From the NCBI GenBank assembly GCA_900540275.1, contig UQFO01000011.1, forward strand, positions 4,563-68,562: a DNA stretch of 64,000 nucleotides, given 5' to 3'. Made by a program: the position numbers and the translations under genes. The stretch is from an uncultured Oscillospiraceae bacterium (GTDB taxonomy: Bacteria > Bacillota > Clostridia > Oscillospirales > Acutalibacteraceae). Positions within the stretch are counted from its first letter, which is position 1, and every line of letters begins with the position of its first letter. Positions 1-7,610 of the stretch are shown here, in pieces. The notes below the pieces were generated by a model. That model searched no databases and had not been told where the DNA came from. It was given only the letters and a program-made list of their open reading frames with translations.

Positions 1-55
1 ACCGCCGGGGATTTTTTCTTTTCCCAAATTGACACGTGTATTTCCAGAATTGACA
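1..55. mobile_element. Possible end of an IS21-family insertion sequence
   Basis: The 10-mer AATTGACACG occurs twice, at 27-36 and 48-57, 21 bases apart, each preceded by a purine/pyrimidine-rich CCCAA or CCAGA stretch. Read on the minus strand this gives two tandem TGTCAATT(C/T)(T/G)GG(A/G)AA units, the kind of multiple end repeats known from IS21-family elements. If so, the outermost base of the element is about 55 and the transposase genes lie outside the window on the left. No transposase coding is visible here, so this rests on the end repeats only. Confidence 0.35.
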
Positions 56-507
56 CGATACAGGACACAATAGGCAAAACGCCTTGCTTTTCGTTTCCGT
101 TTTCCATAAGATATAGTTGTCGATAAGGACAAACAAAAAATGCCTATCACTTTTTCATATATACCTTCCAACGAACCGGCAGATATTTCCCCATATCTGC
201 CCCTTCGCTAGAAGGTATCGGATGGACTCAGGTATAGTAAAACATACAATTACCTCTTTTTCTACAGCCTTTCCGGCAAGCTTCTTGCTGGAAAGGCACA
301 GCTCGAACATATGCGGGATTTCCGCTTTCTATAATTTGGGATTTCTTGAGATAATGGTACGGTTTTTTTGAACCAGTGGTAAAACAATAAGGATTACTTG
401 AAGGAAGTAAGATTTAGGATTTTGAAATGAATGGTGTTTTCTCCGGTACAAGCCAATGATGAACGGTAATCTCTCCTGATTTCTCGGTCGTCTTCCGGAA
501 GAAAAGA
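56..507. other. Intergenic stretch without a supported gene
   Basis: No reading frame here has a convincing ribosome site or protein-like composition. The 84-codon frame at 117-371 lacks both. One strong hairpin with a near-perfect 14-bp stem lies at 267-297 without a following T-run. Confidence 0.5.
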
Positions 508-550
508 AAGAGGCGTGCGAACTGATAATTCGCACGCCTCTTTCTTTTTG
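508..550. terminator. Bidirectional rho-independent terminator
   Basis: A perfect inverted repeat with arms AAAGAGGCGTGCGA / TCGCACGCCTCTTT is followed by TCTTTTTG on the plus strand and by a T-rich tract on the minus strand. It lies downstream of the Bce operon and is the likely end of that transcript. Confidence 0.7.
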
Positions 551-569
551 TTTTTATCCCTTATATTCC

Positions 570-615
570 AACGCAGAAGGCGCACGGTAATCCCGCGCGC
601 CTTCTGCGTTTTGTA
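570..615. terminator. Second hairpin behind the Bce operon
   Basis: Arms ACGCAGAAGGCGC and GCGCCTTCTGCGT form a 13-bp stem with an 11-base loop. On the plus strand it is followed by TTTTG. On the minus strand no T-run follows, so it may act mainly as a 3'-end stabilising stem before the terminator at 508-550. Confidence 0.5.
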
Positions 616-639
616 TGTTGGAAGTGTGTTGTAAGCAGT

Positions 640-2676
640 TTATTTTTTGACCATAGACTTACAGCCAAAGTAGGTTGCGAGCATATAGCCGCCGTACACC
701 AGAACGATAGCGGCCGCAGCGGCGATGATTCCGCCGAGCGCATCGACCTTTCCGAATACCTGGATAATCTGGTTGGCTACCGTGATGCCAACGATGGAAT
801 GGATAATTGCAAGCAGCAGCGGCAGCATAAAGGTGATAAACACCTGCATGAATACCGAGCGGTTAATCATCTTCGGGTCGGTGCCGATTTTGCGCAGCAG
901 GCGGTAACGCTCCTGGTTGTCGGAGCTTTCGCTTAACTGCTGGAGCGCGAGGATTGCGGCGCTTGTTATCAGGAAGATGATGCCGATATAGATAGCAATA
1001 TAAGTCGCCACAACGCTCATACCCTTGCTCTGCTCATACATTTCCGTTTTTGTAGCGCAAGAGCTCGTCGTGAAATAATTCGATTTATCCGGCTCAATCC
1101 TGTCGCAGCGTTCGGAAAAAATCCGGCTGTTTTCTTCGACATTCCCTTTCAGCTGGACGTTCACATATTCCCTGCTTGGCGTAAGGATATCCTTGACCGT
1201 TTCGTCGGGAACAATTACGCTGCCGGCAATCGACGCGGCGGCTGTCGTATAATAGGCGTCCTCAATCAACGTGGGATAAAGCGTGTATTCCTCGCCGAAA
1301 ATCGTAATCGTACCGCCGTTTTTGAGCAGCTCCTCATATGCGGGCATGTTTTCAGCGTAATTACAGACGATTGCCGCCTGGCTTCCGGAGAGCGTAATCG
1401 GCTCCTTTCCCTGGAGCTCAAGCGCTTTGTTGAACTGGGATACAGGAATAACCTCCGGGTGATATTCCATCTGCCTTTCATATATTTCGTTTGAAACCTG
1501 CCCGTTCAGCTCTTTGCCGTAGTCCTTAAAAAGCTGTTTATACTGCAAGTCTGTCTCATAAATCTCAAGCGAAGCGTAATTTTTAACGATATCATCGTCA
1601 AGCGCACCCGCTTCCTCAAGCATTTTTACAAAATAGCCGCGCAGGTCTCCGCCCTCTTCCACGCTTTCGTTATCGTAGAAATTATACACCGTCACATCGT
1701 ACGGCGTAACCTCCTTGAGCGTGGCCGCCGACGTATCGGCAATACCCTTGCCGGAGGACAGCACACAAATTGTTACAAACAGCATCAGGCAGATGAGCGT
1801 CATTGAGATAAATGTCGTCGTCACCTTGGAATTAATCTGCCGCAGGATGAACATGTTGAGCCCTTTATAATATAGTGACTTGCAGCCCTTGACCGCGCGC
1901 AGCAAAAAGCCGGACAGGGAAAGGAAGAACAAAAAAGTCCCGATAATTCCGAGGATGATGCACATCAGCACCGTGTTGTCCCAGACAAACAGCCCAACAT
2001 CGATAATAACGGTATAGGCTGTCGCAAGGCAGGCGACGGAAAGAATAAAGAGCACGACCGAAACCCAAAGGCTTTTGACCCTGAGCCTTTCGTTCTTTTT
2101 GGACGCGGTGAGCAGGTCGATGAGCTTGAATTTCGATACCGTTATACCATTGAACAGCATAACGACAAGGAAGATGATGCCGAAATAAATCAGCGTCTTG
2201 ATAAGCGCGGCGTTCGAGAATACAAAATGGAACTCATCGAGCCGCACCTCAAACATCTGCGCTGTCAGCACGGAAAGGCCCTGCGCCGCGAACACGCCGG
2301 CAACCAGCCCGACCGCAAGTGAAAAAATACCGATGACGAGCGTCTCAATCGTCAGGATTCTGGATATCGTAAATTTCCGCATGCCAAGCGTCATATAAAC
2401 GCCCAGCTCTTTTTTACGGCGCTTCATCAAAAAGCGGTTGGCGTATATAATTAGGAACCCGAGAATGACGGAGATAAAAACCGAAATACCCCCCAGCATA
2501 TTGATAAGCATCTCCATGATGTCCCTGCTGTCGGAGGTCAGCCGCTGCATGACCGCCTGGCTGTCGAGCGAATTGAAAGCGTAAAACAGGCATACGCCGA
2601 AGGTCAATGTCAGGAAATATATGGTATAATCCCGAATACTCTTTTTTACGTTCTGGAAAGCAAGCTTATAAAACAT
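640..2676 (-). CDS. bceB: BceB-type ABC transporter permease
   Basis: This is the membrane subunit of a bacitracin/antimicrobial-peptide resistance ABC transporter of the BceAB family. The protein of about 678 residues has an N-terminal helix, an FtsX-like block of membrane helices (roughly residues 15-290), a large extracellular domain (roughly 310-530, presumed to contact peptide or lipid II-peptide) and three C-terminal helices, the family layout. An in-frame GTG at 2688 exists, but it is fused to the Shine-Dalgarno GGAGGTGA. The ATG at 2676 sits 8 bases behind that site and starts MFYKLAFQNVKKS, so I chose it. It overlaps the 3' end of the ATPase gene by 11 bases, indicating translational coupling. 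Substrate specificity cannot be read from the sequence. Confidence 0.9.
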   Translation of the reverse strand: MFYKLAFQNVKKSIRDYTIYFLTLTFGVCLFYAFNSLDSQAVMQRLTSDSRDIMEMLINMLGGISVFISVILGFLIIYANRFLMKRRKKELGVYMTLGMRKFTISRILTIETLVIGIFSLAVGLVAGVFAAQGLSVLTAQMFEVRLDEFHFVFSNAALIKTLIYFGIIFLVVMLFNGITVSKFKLIDLLTASKKNERLRVKSLWVSVVLFILSVACLATAYTVIIDVGLFVWDNTVLMCIILGIIGTFLFFLSLSGFLLRAVKGCKSLYYKGLNMFILRQINSKVTTTFISMTLICLMLFVTICVLSSGKGIADTSAATLKEVTPYDVTVYNFYDNESVEEGGDLRGYFVKMLEEAGALDDDIVKNYASLEIYETDLQYKQLFKDYGKELNGQVSNEIYERQMEYHPEVIPVSQFNKALELQGKEPITLSGSQAAIVCNYAENMPAYEELLKNGGTITIFGEEYTLYPTLIEDAYYTTAAASIAGSVIVPDETVKDILTPSREYVNVQLKGNVEENSRIFSERCDRIEPDKSNYFTTSSCATKTEMYEQSKGMSVVATYIAIYIGIIFLITSAAILALQQLSESSDNQERYRLLRKIGTDPKMINRSVFMQVFITFMLPLLLAIIHSIVGITVANQIIQVFGKVDALGGIIAAAAAIVLVYGGYMLATYFGCKSMVKK

Positions 2677-3433
2677 TGTCGTTGTCACCTCCGAGAAGCG
2701 TCACAACTTCAATGATTTTACTGAAAAATTCCTTTCTTGTGTCGTTGCCGCGGATAATTTCGTTAAAGAGCTTGCCGTCCTTAATAAACAGGATGCGCTT
2801 GCAGTGGCTGGCGGTAAACGCGTCGTGCGTAACCATCAGGATGGTGGCGTTTAGCTGTTTATTAAGCGTATCGAAGCTGTCAAGCAGCATCCTTGCCGAC
2901 TTGGAATCGAGCGCGCCGGTCGGCTCGTCCGCGAGCACAAGCGACGGGTTTGTGATAATCGCCCTTGCGCTTGCGACCCTTTGCTTCTGCCCTCCGGACA
3001 GCTGGTACGGATATTTGCTTAAAATATCCTCAATGGAAAGCGCACGCGCCACACGGCGCACGCGCGGGTCGACGTCCCTTGCCGGTGTTTTGGTGATGGT
3101 AAGGGCCAGCGCTATGTTCTCATAAGCGGTCAAGGTGTCGAGCAGGTTGAAATCCTGAAAAATAAAGCCCAGCTCGTCACGGCGGAACTTTGACAGGCTT
3201 TTGGAATTCAAATGCGTAATATCCTTGCCGTTGATATAAATTTTTCCCGACGTAACCGTATCGATTGTGGAGATGCAGTTTAAAAGCGTAGTCTTGCCGC
3301 TGCCGGACGCGCCCATAATTCCTACATATTCGCCCTGGTCGACAAAAAAGCTGATGTCGTCCACCGCTTTTGTGACGTTGCCCTTTGTCCCGTAGTACTT
3401 CTCAAGGTGCTCCACCCGTAAAATGTCGTCCAT
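2666..3433 (-). CDS. bceA: BceA-type ABC transporter ATP-binding protein
   Basis: This is the ATPase partner of the downstream permease, 255 residues. It has Walker A (GASGSGKTT), Q-loop (FQDFNLLDTLT), signature LSGGQKQR, Walker B (LVLADEPTG) and the switch histidine (MVTHD). The chosen ATG at 3433 follows AGGAGGAG with 7 bases of spacing. An upstream in-frame extension to 3520 would run through the promoter and has no ribosome site. The gene lies 107 bases behind the sensor kinase gene and is preceded by its own promoter with repeat elements, so it is probably induced through the adjacent two-component system, as in Bce modules of Bacillus. ATPase role is firm; the peptide it protects against is unknown. 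Confidence 0.92.
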   Translation of the reverse strand: MDDILRVEHLEKYYGTKGNVTKAVDDISFFVDQGEYVGIMGASGSGKTTLLNCISTIDTVTSGKIYINGKDITHLNSKSLSKFRRDELGFIFQDFNLLDTLTAYENIALALTITKTPARDVDPRVRRVARALSIEDILSKYPYQLSGGQKQRVASARAIITNPSLVLADEPTGALDSKSARMLLDSFDTLNKQLNATILMVTHDAFTASHCKRILFIKDGKLFNEIIRGNDTRKEFFSKIIEVVTLLGGDNDNVL

Positions 3434-3490
3434 GTAAATCTCCTCCTGTTTTTCATATACCTTCTGTGTCCCTTTCGGACTACGATACTG

Positions 3491-3519
3491 ATTATAACAG
3501 CGGAAGAGATTTAAATCCA
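3491..3519 (-). promoter_or_regulatory. Promoter of bceAB, weak -35
   Basis: On the minus strand a perfect TATAAT (3491-3496) is preceded at 17 bases by TGGATT (3514-3519), a poor -35. A good -10 with a poor -35 is what an activator-dependent promoter looks like. The repeats at 3528-3556 lie directly upstream. Confidence 0.6.
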
Positions 3520-3527
3520 TCGCTTTG

Positions 3528-3556
3528 CCTTACAAAGACCTTACGTTTTTGTAAGG
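3528..3556 (-). promoter_or_regulatory. Putative BceR operator (GTAAGG repeats)
   Basis: Minus-strand GTAAGG occurs at 3539-3544 and 3528-3533, exactly 11 bases apart. A third, inverted copy (CCTTAC on that strand) at 3551-3556 forms CCTTAC-N6-GTAAGG with the first. Direct repeats one helical turn apart, placed just upstream of a weak -35, are typical for OmpR-family response regulators. The site overlaps the stop codon of the kinase gene. Confidence 0.55.
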
Positions 3557-4560
3557 TCCGCAAGGTCTGTTTTCGGAAAGACAAGCTCTAAAGTCGTTCC
3601 CCTGCCTTCCTCCGATACAATCCCAACGGAAAGCCCAAGCTTATCGCTTAACTTTTTGACAAGGTACAAGCCAATCCCGGTCGCTTTCTTGTATTCCCGC
3701 CCGGTAATGCCCGTATACCCCTTTTCAAAGACGCGCCCGATATCTTTCCTTGAAATGCCAATCCCGTTGTCTCGGATAAAAAGAGAAACGGCGTTTTGGC
3801 GTTCCTGCGCGTAAATAGAAATTACCGCATCCTTCTGCCTGCGGTATTTGATGCTGTTGACCACGATTTGGTTTAAGATGTATTCCAGCCATTTTTCGTC
3901 GGTAAACACAGTAATAGCCTGTTTTTCAAGCTCCAGCTTGATTTTATCCCGGATAAAGTGCCTCGCGTTGCGCCGGATGACCTGGTTTACCACATTGAAC
4001 AGGTTTGTTTCTTTTATAATATAGTCTTTCTGCACATCCGTGCTGCGCGAATAAAACAGCGCCTGCTCCAGATAGTAGTCGATGGCGCCAAGCTCCTCCC
4101 CCAGCCCGTCAGCGGCGGGCGACGGGTTATTTTCGAGAATCAGGCGCGACGAGGCGATGGGTGTTTTTACTTCGTGAATCCACAGCTCGATGTATTCCCT
4201 GTACTCCTTTGACGCGGTCTTATACTTTGCTATCTCATCATTCATTGCTTTGCTCAGCTGTTCGATACAGTCGCTGAAAATACGCCCTTCATAGAATTCA
4301 GGCTCGTCAAGGAACGAGGCAAGCAGGTATTTCTTTTCAAGCGACTGGAGCGTTTCTTCCACCTGGCTGTAATATTTGCGCCGGGGCAGGTATTCGATTA
4401 TGAGCGCCGCAGCAAATGCCAGCGTAATCACCGAGCAGGCAAATATGATTCCCTGCGTGTTCATGCTGTAAACCCACAGCAGCAGCGCCATAAAACAGTC
4501 AACAAAGAGAAAAATCGCAATTGAAGCAGCCTTGCTCTTTATAAAATCGCTGAGTCTCAT
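3541..4560 (-). CDS. bceS: BceS-type intramembrane-sensing histidine kinase
   Basis: Sensor kinase of the Bce module, 339 residues. Two N-terminal membrane helices (about 12-30 and 36-56) are separated by only a few residues, so there is no extracellular sensor domain. In this family the signal comes from the transport flux of BceAB. The phospho-accepting His129 lies in WIHEVKTP, followed by the N box (NQIVVNSIKYR), G1 (DNGIGI) and G2 (GIGLYLVKKL) boxes of the HATPase domain. The start overlaps the response-regulator stop by four bases (ATGA), so the two are translated together. It should phosphorylate the adjacent regulator. Confidence 0.92.
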   Translation of the reverse strand: MRLSDFIKSKAASIAIFLFVDCFMALLLWVYSMNTQGIIFACSVITLAFAAALIIEYLPRRKYYSQVEETLQSLEKKYLLASFLDEPEFYEGRIFSDCIEQLSKAMNDEIAKYKTASKEYREYIELWIHEVKTPIASSRLILENNPSPAADGLGEELGAIDYYLEQALFYSRSTDVQKDYIIKETNLFNVVNQVIRRNARHFIRDKIKLELEKQAITVFTDEKWLEYILNQIVVNSIKYRRQKDAVISIYAQERQNAVSLFIRDNGIGISRKDIGRVFEKGYTGITGREYKKATGIGLYLVKKLSDKLGLSVGIVSEEGRGTTLELVFPKTDLADLTKT

Positions 4561-5219
4561 AAACTGTACCCCTGCCCTCTTTTTGTTTTAATATAATCAG
4601 AAGCGCCGATTGCTTCCAGCTTTTTGCGCAGCCGGTTGATATTGACGGTCAGCGTGTTGTCGTCGATAAATTCATTCGACTGCCAGAGCGCCTCCATAAT
4701 ATCGTCGCGCTGCGTGATACTCGTCTGGTTGCGCATCAGCAAATCCAGGATGCGCAGCTCGTTTTTTGTAAGCGCCGCCTCCTTACCCTGATAAGAGGCC
4801 GTTCCCTTCGACATATTGACCAGAAGCCCCGCGTATTCGTGCGACATTTCGCTTTGCGCCTGATAGGTGCGGTTCAGAATAGCCGCAATATGCGCAAGCA
4901 GAATCTGCGTGTTATACGGCTTGGTAATAAAATCGTCAGCTCCGAAATTCATGCTCATCAGCTCGTCGACGTCGCTGTCGCGGCTGGTCACAACAATAAT
5001 CGGCACAGCCGATTCCTTCCTGATTTCCCGGCAGACTAGAAAACCGTCGTATACCGGCAGGTTGATATCGAGAAGGACCAGGTGCGGATGAAACGCAAGC
5101 GCCTGCTCCGCCGCGTTTTCAAACCGCTCCAGGCAAATAATTTCATAACCGTACTTTTCCAGAAATACTTTAAGCTCGTCCCGTATTTTTTTATTATCTT
5201 CTATGATTAAAATTTTCAT
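4557..5219 (-). CDS. bceR: BceR-type OmpR-family response regulator
   Basis: A 220-residue DNA-binding response regulator. The receiver domain (about 1-115) carries the acidic pocket E7/D8, the phosphorylation site D51 (LLDINLP), and the conserved T and K (VTSRD, ITKPYN). The C-terminal winged helix (about 125-220) ends in RGQGYSL. The ATG at 5219 is 4-5 bases behind GGAGGAG; a longer frame to 5249 lacks a ribosome site. It is first in the regulator-kinase-ATPase-permease series and is predicted to activate the bceAB promoter through the GTAAGG repeats at 3528-3556. Confidence 0.92.
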   Translation of the reverse strand: MKILIIEDNKKIRDELKVFLEKYGYEIICLERFENAAEQALAFHPHLVLLDINLPVYDGFLVCREIRKESAVPIIVVTSRDSDVDELMSMNFGADDFITKPYNTQILLAHIAAILNRTYQAQSEMSHEYAGLLVNMSKGTASYQGKEAALTKNELRILDLLMRNQTSITQRDDIMEALWQSNEFIDDNTLTVNINRLRKKLEAIGASDYIKTKRGQGYSL

Positions 5220-5267
5220 TTTTTCTCCTCCCATATTCGGCAATCCCATCAGAAGGCTGCTATGTTT

Positions 5268-5297
5268 ATCTTAACACAGGAAAAGCTTGCCTCACAA
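5268..5297 (-). promoter_or_regulatory. Candidate promoter of bceRS
   Basis: Minus strand TTGTGA (5292-5297) and TAAGAT (5268-5273) are separated by 18 bases. Each matches four of six consensus positions. It is the best match in the bceR upstream region, but weak. Confidence 0.4.
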
Positions 5298-5369
5298 TGT
5301 TTATTTGCCTTATATTATCTAATTTCTACTATTAAATCCATGTTTTATTTAAATTTTTAAAACTAATAA

Positions 5370-5398
5370 TTGAAAGCATTGATGAAACATGGTATAAT
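5370..5398 (+). promoter_or_regulatory. Sigma-A promoter of the LuxR-type regulator
   Basis: TTGAAA (5370-5375), a 17-base spacer and a perfect TATAAT (5393-5398) lie 58 bases before the start codon. Confidence 0.8.
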
Positions 5399-5455
5399 TT
5401 TGTCAGTTTTTAGCGAATGAATATACAGCGAAACCCGCGTAAAGGATGAACTAAA

Positions 5456-6724
5456 ATGGTGAAAGATTTTCTCTCCAGAATCGAAGACGGCTTGTGGAAC
5501 CGGGACGATTCGTATATCTGCTATTTTCGTCAGGCAGCAAACGGCAGTATCATTCTTGAAAAATGCAACCCGACCTACCTATATTATAATAGCCTGCACC
5601 GGGAAGACGTAGGAAAATGCCTGGAAGTCCTGTTTTCTGAAGAATATGTCTATCACGTAAGAAAGACATATGAAATTGCGCAGCATATCACCGATTGCCT
5701 GAGCCTGGTTCGGGAGGCCGGGGGCGCATACTGGGAAACCAATATCTATTTTGACGGGTGCAGATTGAAGGTTTCGGGCAAAAGGCTGAACAATATCCTG
5801 TCTGAGAAAATCTCCGACCGTTATCTCCACTATTTTAATTTCAACTGTTTACAGGCGCATGACAACCATAGCTTAATCCTGCGCCGCCAACCAGACGGGC
5901 GTTATTGTGTCGAAAGCTGCAGTGACCAGCTTGACCGGCTGTTTGGGATACCGCTGAGCGGCTGCCCTGATTTCGGGCAGGTTCTTAGGAAGAACTTTTT
6001 ATGGTTTCGCTCTGCTTCCATTTTGGACGATTGCCTGCGGGTCAATAAGCCGCTTCGCGTTTTGGAGCTTTTCCACAGGAATGGGGAGCATAAATATATT
6101 TTCGCAACGCTTTCCCCTATGATAGGCGGCGGGGAAAGCCGGATTATTATTTCAGGCTGCAGGCTCGATGACGAAGAGTATTTCCGTATGCAGCAGCAGC
6201 CCGTCGATATGTTCAAAGAGCTTTATGAAAGCAGGTTTATGGGTATCTGCCTGTTTGTTATGCAGGCTGTATCCGAGCATGCCAGGCCATTCCTGCTCAA
6301 ATCGAACCCCTTTTTCGATACCCTTTTAAAAGATAAGGGGCTCGAATTGTGCGACATCGCGGAAAGCGCTGTCATGCGCAGCTGCATAAAAAACCAAAAT
6401 ATATCCGCCGGAAGCGTTACCTTACCGTTATCTGAAGGCGGCCGTTTTTTCATGTGTGCCATTCCAACGGAGAACAAGAACCGGTATTTGATAGCCCTTA
6501 GCCCAAAGGAGAGTATCTCAGGTAATACAAATATTCTTTTTTCGGCCTTAACCCAGCGGGAACATGAGGTTGTCAATTATGTCGTAGATGGAAAAACAAA
6601 TAAGCAAATTGCGTGTGTCCTGGATATCTCTGAGGGAACAGTGAAAAAAATTATTTACAATGCGTATCAAAAATTAAACATCACTTCCCGTATAGATTTA
6701 ATAAAATTGGTGTTGAATTCATAA
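5456..6724 (+). CDS. LuxR-type transcription regulator with PAS-like N-terminal part
   Basis: A 422-residue cytoplasmic protein with a C-terminal LuxR/GerE helix-turn-helix (about 360-420: LTQREHEVVNYVVDGKTNKQIA...). The N-terminal 350 residues look like two or three PAS-type sensor folds (about 15-110, 140-250 and 260-345), judged by the alternating sheet pattern and phrases such as NGEHKYIFATLSPMIGGG; this is inference. No receiver domain or membrane segment is present, so it is probably a one-component sensor for a small molecule or redox signal. It has its own promoter and stands alone between divergent and unrelated genes. Targets are unknown. Confidence 0.75.
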   Translation: MVKDFLSRIEDGLWNRDDSYICYFRQAANGSIILEKCNPTYLYYNSLHREDVGKCLEVLFSEEYVYHVRKTYEIAQHITDCLSLVREAGGAYWETNIYFDGCRLKVSGKRLNNILSEKISDRYLHYFNFNCLQAHDNHSLILRRQPDGRYCVESCSDQLDRLFGIPLSGCPDFGQVLRKNFLWFRSASILDDCLRVNKPLRVLELFHRNGEHKYIFATLSPMIGGGESRIIISGCRLDDEEYFRMQQQPVDMFKELYESRFMGICLFVMQAVSEHARPFLLKSNPFFDTLLKDKGLELCDIAESAVMRSCIKNQNISAGSVTLPLSEGGRFFMCAIPTENKNRYLIALSPKESISGNTNILFSALTQREHEVVNYVVDGKTNKQIACVLDISEGTVKKIIYNAYQKLNITSRIDLIKLVLNS

Positions 6725-6830
6725 AAACATATATAAAAATGATATATACCCCCTGGCAAATTTTCCTGTGATTTATTGCATATTTGCATAAAAGTCTTGT
6801 GGAAATATGTGGAAATCAACTTTAGTGGTA

Positions 6831-6859
6831 TTGAGAAAATAAAAACGCTCCTATAAAAT
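6831..6859 (+). promoter_or_regulatory. Promoter of the small protein gene at 6902
   Basis: TTGAGA (6831-6836), 17 bases, TAAAAT (6854-6859). Confidence 0.7.
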
Positions 6860-6901
6860 AAATTTGTAAAAAAATTGTGAACTAAATCTTCATGGATAGA
6901 G

Positions 6902-7210
6902 GTGAAAGAATTGAGAATGTTTACGTCCTGCCTGGATGGAAGCCCTTACTGCTACCAGATTACAGAGGCTGAAATAGAACTCGAAGGCAAGGCCGTAACC
7001 GTATATGGCATACACATATACAAAGACGGCTGTAAACATTCGCACTGCTTATTAGAATCCTGCCTGATTGAAGATGTATCGGATGAACTGGAATATGTGG
7101 AACGTCTTGCGCGCCATCTAGCGGAAAACGGAGCCGCGCCGCTTCATGCAGAGCAGCTTATAAGTGAATTTTTGTGTGAATATCCATCCAGCGTATCCGA
7201 CCTCGTATAA
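6902..7210 (+). CDS. Small protein, possibly DUF6514 family
   Basis: About 100 residues, acidic, no signal peptide or membrane segment. The N-terminal half has alternating polar/hydrophobic strands with cysteines and the C-terminal half (about 55-95) is helical. Composition and length recall the short DUF6514 proteins common in Clostridia, whose function is unknown; I recognise this only loosely. The start is ambiguous: GTG at 6902 is fused to the ribosome site AGAGGTG, so TTG at 6911 or ATG at 6917 may be the true start. A clear promoter lies upstream and a terminator 20 bases downstream, so it is a monocistronic gene. Confidence 0.65.
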   Translation: MKELRMFTSCLDGSPYCYQITEAEIELEGKAVTVYGIHIYKDGCKHSHCLLESCLIEDVSDELEYVERLARHLAENGAAPLHAEQLISEFLCEYPSSVSDLV

Positions 7211-7230
7211 AATGAAATTTTTTATGCGCG

Positions 7231-7257
7231 AGCCGCCATTTGGCGGCTTTTTCTTTT
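7231..7257 (+). terminator. Rho-independent terminator
   Basis: AGCCGCCA-TT-TGGCGGCT stem followed by TTTTCTTTT, directly behind the gene ending at 7210. Confidence 0.85.
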
Positions 7258-7458
7258 GCATTTTAAAAAGTGTGAATCCAGAATTAAAATTACAATCTTG
7301 TTACAAACTGTCGCAAATATGCATATATGCTAATTTTTTACAACTCTATGTCAAAAGCGCAGTATCTTGCGAAAGCGCTATCGCTTCTGCAAACCGCACA
7401 ACACATATATAAAAATTCCCATGTTTTTGTGAGTATTGCTTTTATTTTCCAATTCCTC
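7258..7458. other. AT-rich upstream region of the cell-wall hydrolase gene
   Basis: No supported coding here. The stretch leads to the promoter and WalR-like box before the hydrolase; no riboswitch fold was recognised, and the ydaO/c-di-AMP motif, often found before such genes, is not visible. Confidence 0.4.
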
Positions 7459-7487
7459 TTGAATTCACACCGTGTATATGTTAGACT
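7459..7487 (+). promoter_or_regulatory. Candidate promoter of the NlpC/P60 gene
   Basis: TTGAAT (7459-7464), 17 bases, TAGACT (7482-7487). The same unusual -10 hexamer with a 17-base spacer occurs before the gene at 9489. The WalR-like box begins at the last base of this -10. Confidence 0.5.
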
Positions 7488-7513
7488 GTAACCAAATTGT
7501 TACATATTGTAAC
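7487..7513 (+). promoter_or_regulatory. WalR (YycF)-like binding box
   Basis: TGTAAC (7487-7492), five bases, TGTTAC (7498-7503) fits the known WalR consensus of two TGT(A/T)A(A/T/C) hexamers spaced by five. A third TGTAAC follows at 7508-7513. In low-GC Gram-positives WalR controls cell-wall hydrolases, and this box stands before such a gene. Its position over and behind the -10 would suit repression unless transcription starts further downstream. Confidence 0.55.
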
Positions 7514-7610
7514 CTGTTTCTTTTCCGAATTTCCCGGCAGATGGTTCATCCGCCAGAATTTATATTCGTTGCTAAAACGGAACTGTAAATTTTTAGGAGG
7601 TCTGAAAGCA

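Noticed and set aside
117..371. 84-codon plus-strand frame near the left edge
   Set aside because: No ribosome site, unnatural residue pattern, and a strong hairpin inside.
7497..7610. Upstream extension of the NlpC/P60 gene
   Set aside because: It would put the WalR-like box and leader inside the coding region; the start at 7611 has AGGAGG and begins a proper signal peptide.
7487..7610. c-di-AMP (ydaO) riboswitch before the hydrolase gene
   Set aside because: Such switches are common there, but the conserved ydaO core segments are not present.
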